A stretch of 64,000 nt of DNA, taken from NCBI GenBank assembly GCA_013398055.1, contig VZRS01010812.1, positions 131,570 to 195,569 on the forward strand. Reading direction: 5' to 3'. Source of the DNA: Ifrita kowaldi (lineage: Eukaryota > Chordata > Aves > Passeriformes > Cinclosomatidae). Under the pieces are notes generated by a model. That model had not been told where the DNA came from, ran no database searches, and saw only the letters and a program-made list of their open reading frames with translations. The position numbers and the translations under genes were made by a program. Shown in pieces: positions 1-13,100 of this stretch (the stretch's first letter is position 1; every line of letters begins with the position of its first letter).

Positions 1-3000
1 CAAAGCACTTGAAGTGTTTGTCAGATAAAGTCATTTTTTACTAAGCAAGCAAGTAATAGTCACATGGTACTCGAGTTATGGTCAGTAAAATCTTAAGATA
101 TTAATGAAGAAGTAATATCTGATTAAAATATGGATAAAATTCATGGGAGGTTTATTACAAGATGAGTTCAGCTGTGTTACCAGTTTATCTATTCTTCTAC
201 TCAAAAGAGCACTAGGAATGAAGGAAATTAAATAGGCAACAATAATCCTGGAGTGAAAAAAAAAGCTGAGGGGTCAGGGGATCCCAGTGCATGACAAGAT
301 AAGGTAGATTAGTTATAATTTCTTCAAAAATAAATTCACTAAATACTCAGCAAACAGCCCTCCAAGCACAGAAAGAACGTGGTTTTCTATTAGAATCTGT
401 TTGTAGGAGAGAAGAATAATTACACACCCCTTTTTTCAGCCAATGAGCATCCAGGATAAAGTACAGTTTAGTGTCCTAAATCAATAACCACATTAGTTAT
501 GCACATAAGTCTGAGCAGAAATGACACAAGAGCTGATGATTTCTCAGAAATTACTCAAGATAATTAGAGGAACTTCTGTATACACATACATTTGCTTACC
601 CAAAACATTCACAGAACTCTCTCTCATCAGCTGTAAGTGTGAAAGAATTGTAGCACATCCCAAGCATGCTAACTAGCCTCAGCTACAATATATTATTGGG
701 TTTTATTATTGTATTTATTAATCCGTTTAATATTGTTCACTGGGTTCATGATACATGATCTCATCGCAAGTAGCTCTTTCTGGTCTCCAAAGCAGTTGGG
801 ACCATGGGTCATAACTCACCTGCTCCACTCCAACCCACCACTCCAAGGAGGTGGGCAGGGCCTGTGGCCACGGACAGACATCATGGCCAAGGGCCACCAA
901 AAAACCCATGGCTGGAAAACACTTGCTGGGAAAAATAAAGGATTCAGCAAAAGGCAAACTGAACCATGTCCTTCTACACAGCTTCACTGGCAAATCCACC
1001 AGCTGCTGCAAGCAAATATTTACATCTGAAGCAGTTAAATTCTCAAATTTCACTTTACTGAGTCAGCAGCCAAATACCAATGGCTGTGTCACACACCTCG
1101 CTCCTGCCCTCTACTGAAGGAAAGCAGCGTGGTAACTCCACTGCAACATCACCTGGCTCTTCCTCTTGTCATACTCTGGAATTTCACCCCGAGCAGGCAG
1201 AAAACTTTACTTCCTAGGCTGCTTGCAGCTTGCATTTTCCAGCTCCTAAAGACCATGTTAAGGTCTCCTGCACTGAAACTGGATGTTGCTAAACAAAAGG
1301 AAATTTCATTCTGCCCCATCAGTTTGGATCACCGTTTTCCTTTTCCAGTCAGGACTTTTCCCTGTTATTCCAGTGGAGCCAACTTTCCCCTTTTGTCTCA
1401 AAATAGTTCAAGTCAGATTCCAAATTAGCAACCAAGTACTGTCTACAATGACCTGTACCATCTGTGGGACAGATAAAGCAAAGTCCAAGATACAACAGTC
1501 CTCATGCTTTTGCAACCCAGTGAAAACTTTTCATTCTGGGTAAATCAATTGCTAACAAAGGATTTATAAACTATAAAACAATTAAAATGAAGTTACATAT
1601 ACTTTTCTTAGCCTATTAGTTTTAATTACTTGTCTACAGAAGTATACTTGGGTTTGGACAAAAATACCTTCTGGCACTTATTTCACACGTGTAAATAGAT
1701 GTTATTTAATTTCTCTTTTACAACAGAATAAAATTAAAATCATTCCTTCCAAAAATATGCTTTCTTTAAGAACACATACTCCAGTTCTAAATGGAATTTC
1801 TATTCATAAATTCACCTCCTTAGGCCAAAGATCAAAAATTAGTGATGGTCCACAACATACAGAGCTTTAAAAAATGTCACATTCTTTCATTTTCAGCATA
1901 AGAAATGGGCAACTTGTTCAGGGCAAATACTTGTTTGAACTGAGGATTTTATTATTAATCTCTGAAGACTGCTGAATTTAGGGTCACAGTAAGGGTTGAT
2001 TAGGTACAAGGTGCACAAAGCTCTCCTCTGTCAATGCTATTGAATGAAGCAAGTAATTTAGATTCAGAATTGGTCTTGGATTGAAGCTCACTCCATTACC
2101 GACCATTTTCAATTTCAGCTATACAATAAACATCAAGCTCAGCAAGGAAATTAGTACATTTGGTAATGTATTGGGAGAGATGGGTGGGTCTCTGACAAGA
2201 TGACACTTATCACCAAAGCTTCAGTTAATGAAACCCTTGAGTGGTTTCTGCGTTTGACATATTTTGACATTTTTTGAAATCACATCCAGCGGGTTTTTTT
2301 ACCCCACAATGTTGTTCTTTATGAGAAAAAAAAAATCTATCTATCTTTAAAATGAGTACTGAGTACTGCAATATTATTGGAAAAAAATTAAAGAGACTGC
2401 ACTGAAGGCAGGGGGGAAGAGAATCTGACTTTCTTGAAATGCAGAAAGTAGAGTAGAATGCACAGTATTTAAACTGAGGAGATGCCAACGCTAACACATT
2501 TTCAGAAGAGAGCTTAGATTTCAACAGGCACATTTGCTCTTAGTCTGTTTGCTCAGAAAATGCCATAAACTATAATGGGAAGTCTGTCTTTAGTATGACT
2601 GCAGAAAAGGTTTAAACTTAATTTGTTCGCTATTGTTTGTAACTTATCCACACAAAAATTACCATAAAGCACTACAGTAGATTTATCATTCATGGGATTA
2701 AAAGGATAATTTCTGTTATAACCTGAACACGCAAAAGAAGTTTTCCTGGGTTACTTTCACAACAGAATTGGTTTATTTTTGTATATTGTTGTGTTCTTAA
2801 TTTTTATTTGTTTGAAATAATGAGAACAAAGAAGATAACTAGTTATAAATCTTGAGCAAACTTACTGTACAAAAGACACCAAAATAAGTGCAAAAATGAA
2901 AACAAATTAGGAGACAGAAAGGGAGAATGAACAATTGCTGGCCTAAAAGTAGCTCTCTCGAGTTGATGACCCAAAACCACCACAATAGCCCTCAGATCAC

Positions 3001-6000
3001 TTTAAATGCTGCTTTGTAGCAATGTGGCACCTACAATGTATGACTAGAATTAAAAAGGGTCAGAAGAGACAGAAGACTTAGAGATCACTAATTCTGAGCG
3101 GTTTGATATTTACTCTTTAGCTTTCCTGAAAGCCGAGGGAAATTATTATGGATTCATATATTTCAATCTCACACAGCTCTATTATTGTTCATTTTTTCAT
3201 TCAGAGCTGAGAGAACAATTAAAACAAAAAATACAAAGCAATTTAAACAGGGACATTCCTGAACTCTCCTAGACCTACAAGGCAACACTTAGAGCTCCGG
3301 TTCCTATCCGGGTGGTCCCTCCCAAAGACTTTTTTCCAGCACAAGTGGGAGGTCACCTTGAAGATTTCAGGGACAGGGATTGTATTGTACAGGATACATA
3401 CTCCTGAAGAGTTGCATTGTGTTGCAATGCAATTTTTATTTAAAACCTTGCCCTCCCCATGACTCTGCTCTAAGCATTTCCCTTGCCTCCCTCAGTCAAA
3501 GTTTAAGGTGGCAGAGCAAGTACCATGTGTATTTCTGCCCTCTTGGAACCCTAAGGCGGGGAAAATAGAAAAAGATATCTTCTGAACCAAAGAAATCCTG
3601 TATCACAAAGGAGTTAATGATTATTTCTCTAGCTTTAGAGGATTTGTTTTGCTTTGTTTTGTTTAAACTGGAATCATTTCCCACAATACTGTGACCAAAA
3701 TCTGCCATATCCTACTGTGTCTTTGGGTCTTTCTGACCTTGTTTCAGCTTACACTTCAAGATGAGCTCAAGCTACTCAGGCTGCAAAATATCAGTATTAT
3801 TAATATTTAAGTCTCAGCTTCACCCAAAAGATGCACTGTTCCAAGCATAGTAGTATAATAGCCCAGATTATTCTAGGATTCCAGAAAGTTCACTTACAAG
3901 TAGACCATGTGCTCTACCCAAGACGTGTAATGTATAAAAAGCCAGGAGGAATCCCAATGACAATTCAAGTAGTCCCAGGTCTGCGTATCAGCATTGGAGA
4001 TGCTTAAACATAGATTCTGTAATTTGACCCACTATTTTCAGGCAATAGAGGTTTGAAAGAAAAAGTTAGACATCACATGGTTGGGGTGTTTTGTCTTATA
4101 TATGTTCAAATAATCAGAATAAGAAGAATTCAAAATTTTACTGGGCACTGGGAAAAAATGGAACTGAATAAATAGTTCACGTATCATCCTGCAGTCTCAA
4201 AGCAGGAGTGATTGCACCCACACATTTTATTCTAGAAAGTTTTAAAAATTAGATTTGATCTTTCAAATCGCTGGGAATATGATCGCAGCAAACAGAAGTG
4301 TTTAACTACTGTACCACACAATGTGATGTGTAATTATTTTCTGACAGTATTTACCAGAAATCTGGCTAGTTTTCATACTTTTAACTTGTAGAAAACATTT
4401 AGCCTGTTCCAGTAATAAAGATACCTGTCAGTATATTACAGATAGGAACTCACATACTGAATAATCTTGTTCAGTCAAGCAAATTTTCATTGTAGGAAAA
4501 TTTTTGTACAGCCTCAGTTATAAAATGCTTTTTGATCCTGCTGAGACTTAATACAAACTGCAGTGACTGTATCAGAAATAAGATCAAACTAAGCAAGTTA
4601 ATTCGCTGCCTTATTACATTTTTGCAGCTAATACAGAGCCAAGTCACCAAATTTTATTTAGTAAGTACTCAGTCTTAAGTCAAGGTCTTTCATTATCATT
4701 GCCCAAGTAACAGATGGTTTGGTTACCAAACAAGATGCTATTCAGTGAAATCAAACCAGCAACAATCTGTCACACCAGCTTCTATTCTCTGTGCATTTGC
4801 AGGCACTGGACTGGCTGAGCGTAGTCTCAGTTTCTCCTGACTTACAAAACCAAAGACTCCAGACTTGGTTGTCTGGAGCTGCCAGGTGCTAGGAATACCC
4901 CTCTTCATTCCACTGCAGAAAGGGGATAATATTTATGGTATTTTTCTGCACCTCCATTTCCTCTTGCTTTTTACCAAAGGCCGCTTCTTTGGCATATCTT
5001 CATCTGTGATGGACTTCTGACTGATAATCTCAAGCCATGCAATCTATCTCTATGCAAGGAGGACTTCTTTAGGACTCCCTCATACCACTAATGGTGTCTT
5101 TGCTGGAGGTCTTCTCCTGGCCTTTCACCTCACTCAGTAACTCATCAGTAACCTGTCTGGCACAGGTTCCTCCCTAACTGTCCTTCACAGCATGAACTAC
5201 TGTCCTATTCTGCCTCTCACTGCAGCCCATCATTTCCCGCTATTAAAGAGCATACAAGTGTAGGCAGGACTGGACAATTATTTTCCTCATGCTTCCAGAA
5301 GAAAAAAAAAAAAAAGGAAATTTTAATTGAAAAACTGGAAGAAGTAGTTAACTGACAGCTTTTTAACAATTTTTCTAGAAAGTTTATATTTTCTTCAGTA
5401 TATTTCATTTTGGTGAGAGTCCAATTTTCTGTTTGGGCAGGCCAGGAGGAAATCAACCAGGTATTGTCACCATTTATAACCTACAAAGTCATCTGTACTT
5501 TTCCCACTTTTTCTACATGGCTTTTTTAAACTGATGCAGAAACAAAGTTTACTAGAGTACTTAATGTTTTTTAAAGTTTAAAACAGGTAGCCTGCTGAAA
5601 TCCCAGGCTGAACACCCCTTCTTTGTTCCTTTTGACCTGTCACACTGAGGTTAACAAATCTGTGACCCATAAAACAAGGTTGCTTGAACCCAGATAGGGA
5701 AACCAATTGCAACCTCTTCTTTCAGTCCCCAGAGGAAAGATTCTATGTGGAAGACAGCCAAAGGTCCACTGAGCAACAAAATGGTAAAAAAAAAATGTGT
5801 AACTAAGTTTTGATATTCCTTATCTTTGTTTTCTGTTAGGAGCAGGTAAAGCAGCAAACCCTCAGTTAAGTACAAATTTACAAAGGTATATATAAAAAAA
5901 CAAGACCTATAAAAAGCATTTGGGCAAAACGTTTGGTTAACTTAGGTTCTAATCACCAACCGGAGACAACAAATAAAATATTCTAATTTATTTTCAGGGA

Positions 6001-6869
6001 TTTTTTTCCCTATTATTTCCCTTGTCCGCCTTGTTCACTGTAAGAAACCAACAGCATAAGAGGTCCAGGTAAAGTAGAGACTAGGAGCCAGCAATAGAAT
6101 ATTGAAGGAATCAGGAGGAGCAGACAAAAGTTCAGGAGAGCCTCCTGGAGGTACCTCCAACCTCCCACATGACAGACACAGATGTCTGAAGTACTCTATC
6201 ATTACGCCACTGACAATTACCAAAGCCGTGAGACAACTGACAGTATGACCATCTTTGATAATATGTGATAATTGACAATATAACAGTTTCCTAAAGGTTT
6301 ATGAACAAGTAGATATCCTTTTAAGATTTATATGTGTTTTCTTGATGGATGCGAATTTTATAACTTAAAAAAGCAATTAGGCTCCTTCCAATCACCCATT
6401 GACAAAATCTATCCCTTTTCACCTGAACGCCTCTTCAGTATCATCAAAAGCCCTGAAAAACTGAAACCCACAGGGTTATAAACGATGCACTACAAGAGTG
6501 TTCCATGAATCAATATAAAAAACTAAAAACCCAAAACAGGATTCCCCAGCATTTGCACGAGGTACCTCTAGTGTATAGAAAATTCTAAACAGAATATCTG
6601 AGCTAGCTGAAAGCATAGAGATCTTTCATATATATATATTTTCATATTTTGTTATGTTAGTGAAAAAAATGAAAATTTTTATCTATTCTAAAACCTTGCT
6701 CCTCTCAAAAACAACTCCGCAAAGAATAATGAGCAGATGACTCCTTTGAAAGACAGTGTCCTTAGTTCAACTGCATAGACTTGGTGTCCACTGAATTTCA
6801 CAGTACTCAAAGGTTTACTATAAAAGCTTTTCTCAGAAATAAGTTCAAGGTTGCCTTTTTCTCCCTACT
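1..6869. other. Noncoding unique AT-rich sequence
   Basis: No gene is visible. Open frames are short (about 110 codons at most), overlap one another on both strands and resemble no family I know. The block is AT-rich, with a GC-richer patch near 790-1140 that carries short C/G-rich words but no reading frame or splice pattern I trust. Another mildly GC-richer stretch lies near 4800-5260. Either patch could be an old, unrecognisable repeat. The rest looks like intronic or intergenic sequence. Confidence 0.7.
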
Positions 6870-7016
6870 TTAAACCATTCTTCTAACTCCAACTGGTATC
6901 TCTAATATCTCTTAATGCCTCCCCTTTGACACCTCCCCAAATGCATCATTTTTCTCAATCACTCTAATGAAAGACTTTTGACACCCCCATTCTCTCTCTG
7001 TTCATGATTCTACTTT

Positions 7017-7135
7017 GACTATAAGTTCTTCAGGTCAGGGTCTGTCTTTTTCTTCTGTATTTGTACGTTATAATAAAAAGGGTCTGGACTAATAGCAAGA
7101 GCTTCAGACACCGATATAGTAAAAGTACTAATAAT
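7017..7135 (+). mobile_element. Ancient amniote retroposon tail (MIR/L3/CR1-like)
   Basis: The segment follows, in order, the landmarks of a very old retroposon 3' region common in amniote genomes. These are a 'taagttcttcaggtcaggg' block, then 'gtctttttcttctgtatttg', then a 'gggtctgg' block, and finally an 'agtaaaagtactaataat' tail. The order, spacing and plus orientation fit that consensus as I remember it, with the divergence expected of an element tens of millions of years old or more. It may extend upstream to about 6870, where the sequence is pyrimidine-rich. I see the word order directly. The family name is recalled, and MIR, L3 and an old CR1 cannot be told apart here. Confidence 0.5.
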
Positions 7136-7140
7136 TCTTG

Positions 7141-10100
7141 TAATAGGTTTCAGGTTTCTGATAATGAAGTTTTAGCTTTTAGTAGCCATTGTGAGCTTTC
7201 TAATCACCCTGACGCTTCTTAAAACTGTCCCAAAAACATATATTTAGAGAGACTACAACCTAACACAATGTGTTAGTGAAGCTGGGCCTTGCATTTTCAC
7301 ATGGGTTAGAAAGTGAAGACTACCTTAATCACCTGGTCTGGTGAATTACTGTCTATTTTACAGGTATGTCTGAAGATGAGACAATCAGGGTGGAAGGATT
7401 AGAGAAAATGAAGACAGACATATAGGCAGTCATTTTGCTGTTTACAGGAATCATTAACTTGTACACTTGGAGTAACACAAGTGATTGGGGGCCAGCACAA
7501 TTTACTATATGTCTGAATTAGAAACAAAACAGGATAGTGACAGTATTCAAAGATTTAGAAAGGTTAAAAAGAGTGAATTTCCATAGCCTTTATGTAAAAA
7601 ATTAAAGGGAATATTGTGTACAGCAAAATACATATAAAGGCTCACTTAAATAGAAAATTGCTTTTGCTAGTCAAACCATGTTCGCAACTGAAAGTGGTCT
7701 AGAAGAAATGAAATGTTTCAGTTAGATGCAAATACTCCCTTATTTGAACGATTTTCATAAATCTTTAATGAGAAAAGTATTGTGTGAAATTTCTTCACAT
7801 AGAACCACAGCAAAGAGAGATACTCCTACACCTAAAATAACCCTGAATTGGCATCTCTCCATGCATCAATATACGAGTTGATTTTCAGCAATCTGGAAAA
7901 AATCAGGAGGAAGCAAAATCCATCCTAGACTGAGCATCCAATAGAATAAATGGTGCTATTTAATGATCAGAACTAAGTGGAGAGAAAGTACAGAACGCAT
8001 TACGGAAGGGAAGACCCTAAAAACAACCAGGCCAATATTCACTTCTCATTTTAACCCTGACGAGTGAGACTTGCGTTCAGTTAAAACACTGTCTTCATCC
8101 CAGTATTTATTTCATGCAGCCTCACACAAGTAAAAGATATATGGCTATGATTTATAAGCACCAAATCAAAGTCTCCTCAGTATTAATGATCAAGTTTGCG
8201 TCATGTTTATATCTTGCCTTTACCACACAGATTTTTAAACTGCAAGTGTTTAAGACTCCCCTCCTATCTCCCCCAAATTGTTGTCTGAAGTTATGAATCA
8301 CTTCCAAGTTTTCTGAAACGTTTCTTCATATGTTCAGAAAAATAAATAAATAAATATTTCAATGTTTCAATGTTCAATCAATTTCTTTCCACTAAATGCT
8401 TTATACTCACACTTGTTAAGGTACACACATATACTCAGTTTTAACAAATAAATTGGATTTCTAAGGAAAGAACATATCATTCATCGCATCACCCGAGTAT
8501 AAAAATAGGAAAAAGATGGAGAAAGGTGCAAAAAAAAAACAACCTAGAAAGCAAACATTGTTTTCCTATTTTCTAACTGAACTGTTAAACAACAAACTGA
8601 ATCCAAAATTCTGTGTACATACATCACTGACTTAACCTTTTTGTTAGAATCTCATCCTTCACAGTTTGTAGCTTTTTATTAAAGTAACAATATAACCATT
8701 ATACATGGGTTGTTTGCTTTTAGCAGAAAGAAAAACGTGCTTGTGTTTAATTAGGTTTGACTGTAAATGGTTGCAAGCAGACTGTGAAGTGCTCATTGTA
8801 GAGGATGTGATGTAGGAACATGGCAGTCCCACTTTTGCTGCTGTTATTGTTTGTCTGGAGACACCTTTCCGCAAGACTAAATTCAACATGACAGGGTGTC
8901 TGTCTGCACTGTGACATCTGTATCACTGCAATAGGCAAAACCCCAGAAATTCATTTTAAAATTAAAGCTTAAAACATGCAGAATAACATGAACCAATACA
9001 GGAATTCAGACATATTTTTTTTAAAAAAAAAGTCTCTTGCTTTTCTGCATGTTTCTGCAGAACATTATAATTGTATCCAATTTTTTTTATCAGTTCAATA
9101 ATTTTCATCTACTCTGCAATACTTGTATCATGAGCTGGACAAATAACTTATTCTCCAGTTTCTGGAAATGCAATTCTTTTTCACTATTTTAACATTATTA
9201 TGTAAACTAAATGTTAATATTTGATTGTATATCATAGATTTTGCTTCAAATTTGAGATTCTTACACTGTGTTAAATAAAATAATCCAGTAATTAAAAAAA
9301 AATATGCATTTTTAAAATACCTCAATCTTTTTAATGAGCAAATACCTCAGTGTAATAGATAAATCTGCAAAAAATATCTAAGTGTCACTGAAACTACTGC
9401 CCTTTTTTCAATTTTAACTCATCTCTCTCAGTTTGGTACTTCTCCTTTCAGGGCTATGCCTGTACTATATTTTTTATTTCAATGCTCTTGTGCCACAGTA
9501 AACAGCCAGAAGACATTCAAGGTATGAAGACGGAGGCCATAGATTTTATTTACATCAGTAATGTCCCTATCCCAGCCTCCCCAACGTCAAGTCTCTTGGT
9601 AGCCTTTGCCATTGGCACGTGTTCACTCTGGTCCTGTAACTCTTAGCTTGCTGTGGCACCTTGAGTGACAGATGTGTCAGGTATGACTCAGAGTGCAGTC
9701 AGTTTAAATATGGTTCATTAATTTGACATAAATAACTTTTCATAATCAGAGATTTTTAGGAACAAAAAAAAGTAATGAAACTGAAGGACACATGGACGAA
9801 AAATACATGTCAAAATAAGACAGGGTTTAGCGCCTCACATGAGGAGAAATTTATTTTAACTTTCAAACTGCTTCATAAAGGTCTTGCAAAAATCTTAGGA
9901 TACAGGAAACACTAATCTTTGAGACTTGAATAAGGAAAAAAAAAATTTTCCCAAGTTAAGCCAAAGTGTCCATTTACAGATGGCTGTGTCCATGCTTCAG
10001 CCTCCTCCTTTATAACCCAGTCAAAATCAATTCTTGGTATTGTATTTCCCTTGATATGGAGAAGAGTCAAAAACTATTTTGTGTCTATTTCCTTCCTGTA

Positions 10101-13100
10101 CAAAATCTCTGGAAAGATTTTATTTCAACTTTCAAATAAACCATAAAACATTTTAGTTGTGAGCAGAAGCCAGTTGAACAATATTTCTTAAATGGTTGAA
10201 GTTTTACAAGCTTGAAGTAGATGAAAGCAAGGTGCTACAACGGCAACTTGCAAACCCTACATTCTTAACTATCATTTATAGGGTTCATTACAGTTAAGAG
10301 TCAGTTTTATTCCATTGTTCCTCTAAACAGTGGAATAACCTTCTATAAAGGGTTATATGAGACCAATAGCAGGGAAAGGATTTGAGATAGGAGTAGAAAT
10401 TAGAGGGAAATCTTTCCAGCTGAGTTAGATAATTTCACTAAAATATGAAAGATATGGAATTTATTTAAGAATCAACAGCTAGATCTACTTGTCTGTGAAT
10501 GTTGCTCTCCAATAACCTCAATGAATTAGAATCAGTACTAGTGAGAATAAACCAACATATTTGAGATTTCTTCTCTTCCTTACATTTATTTTATTTTTTT
10601 TACTTGGTGTATTTTAAAAGGAATATTATCTAGTGAAAAATTGTTGATTCTCTACTTCAGATATACCTCAGTTCTCACTTTGAAATAAATTAGGAAATAT
10701 AAGTCTGTTATATTAACAGGTAACAGACTTTAAGAAATACATTGTAATTGTAAATACTTCCTCCATCTTGATGCTAATAAATCACTCACAACAGTCTTTA
10801 ACCAGACTTCAAAATGTCTCCCACTGATGAAGGGATACAAGTCTATAATAAGGTGACCTAACTTAAAAACTAAGGGGTGTATTTTTACATTGATATATGA
10901 GTATTTTTTTAATTTAAAACTTAAATTTTTAAGACTTGTTCAATTTTTCTTTAATAAACAATATAGTAAACCAGAAGAAGAAAATTATTAGAATTTCTGA
11001 TTCCATTTATTAGCAAAATATAATTATTTACATTTTAAGCTATAGGTTAATGAATGAATGATCTATACTTAAAATCTAATCTATTTAAAGGTTCTAGTTA
11101 TTGTTTCTGTTTTTAAGGTAGACCATGCATAGCTATGTTTATCAAATAGTTCCAAAACTCTATACTATTCAGTTTTTTAATAAGGAACATTTATGAAAGA
11201 GATGCCTGCTGATCTTGTAAATGAAATGGCTCTGGTTCAAAAAGAAGTGAAAAAAAGTTACACTTGCATCTGTTTTCACACTCTAAATTTTGAAACATGG
11301 AATAGACATCTCATTGTAAAAGACAGTATTTATTCTTTTAATAGCTTTCAGAGAATACACAAATTGGAATCTAACTTCCGATTTCTTTGCAATTACAAAT
11401 AAATTCATTTTTAGGTTAAAATACAGAAAAAAGAATGCCTATGCAATCATAATTGCTAAACGCATGCTTATGTTATGCAATGTAACAAAAACAAACCAGT
11501 ATTTTGAACAGGTGGACCTTTAAAAAAGATTCCTAATTATTCTTATACTGTTAAAATTATTTCAATTTTGCATCTCAGCAGATACACATTTGTACAGCAG
11601 AAGCAGGTGTTCATCAAAAAGAGATGGTAAAGAGATACTGCAGCCTAGGCTCGAAACCCCGCCTGCATGGTGCGGTGAGATAAATGAGAAAAATCCTGCA
11701 AAACATCTCTCTCTACACTTCAGAAGGAGATTACACCTTTTTAAAAAGGCAAAACACGCAGTTCAATTACTTATTGTCTTGGCATGTGGTTGTGATGAAA
11801 GAAAGAGTCTTAAACATCAATAGAGCTAAACTAACTTCCCAGATGGGCTTCAGAAGAGGGAACCCTTCTGCAATCCACCTGCACATAAAGCTACTTTCTT
11901 CTATTTGAAATAAAACACATGTTTCCCAACCCCTCCGTTCAAATCATCCCTTTATCTTACATGGCTGTTTGATATGCACCTCCTTGTCTTTACACCTACC
12001 AAAAAGAAAGAGAAAAATCTTGTAGAAATAAAAAGTTATTGTCCGTGGGATTACTTCAATAATTGCCCCATCTATTTAGATTCTAAGCCTCAGTGTAATA
12101 TTTATTGTAAATATATTTTTCATTTAATGCAAAAGATACAACATTTTAGGTTTATCACTGAAAATAACCAGTAATAAATGCAAGAGGCAGAGTGATGAAT
12201 TCATCAAACACCCATACACCCATGTTTTACTATTTGAACAGAGCATGCTATGTAATTAACTGCAGTAAAATTGTTCCTGGAACCCTGAAAAATCCAAATT
12301 ACTGTTCTAAATAAAACAAAGTTATTTACTAATGTGTTCAACAGGTGTAATCTGAGACACGGTGTGCACTGATATAGGTACCGCAAGTGGAATGCATGAA
12401 TGAAACCAAACAAATTACCAGAAGCTCTAAAAGCTTTATAGTTAGAAATTCATCTGTAACCTTAGCAAGCTTTCTGAGAATTTATGGCAGACATGATGAT
12501 ACGAGAGATGTTCCCAACCCTCTTCCTGTTGTCCTGCAGTCTGAATCTGCTACTCTAGCTGTTCTTATTTGAATATGGAACACTTAGGATATTGTTCAAA
12601 TCGCAGTCTTACAGCCCTCAGTAGGTGAACGTGGAATGGCAGGAAAACCTTATGAAAAGAGCCAGGAAAAAAATTACACTTCTGTTTAAATGAATATGTC
12701 TTTGTGAGCTTTCCGGTTCAATACAGAAGTTCTGGAGCAAAGTTCAATATGTGCACCAGTAGCCTGCAATTGAAAGATGAGGTTGTATGATATTACTGCT
12801 ACAGGTGGTCACCAAGAAGGGAAAAAAGAAACCTACTTAATGGAATGCCTAAAATTAAAGCAATTTTTTCTGTTAATTCATGATTTGTTACTTCTTATAT
12901 GATACTTTATGCATTCTCAGAGTTGGCCACTAGAAACCAAATCTTCCCAATTTGAAGTTTGTTCTGTAAGTGAAATGACAGACACGTTAGGTCAGATCAC
13001 CTCACGTTTGTATACAGACACTATTACTGTTGTTGACATACTAAATGGGAAGAAACCAGTTTGAATTTTACATTTCAAGTTAGTTTGTCCTGAAATCAGT

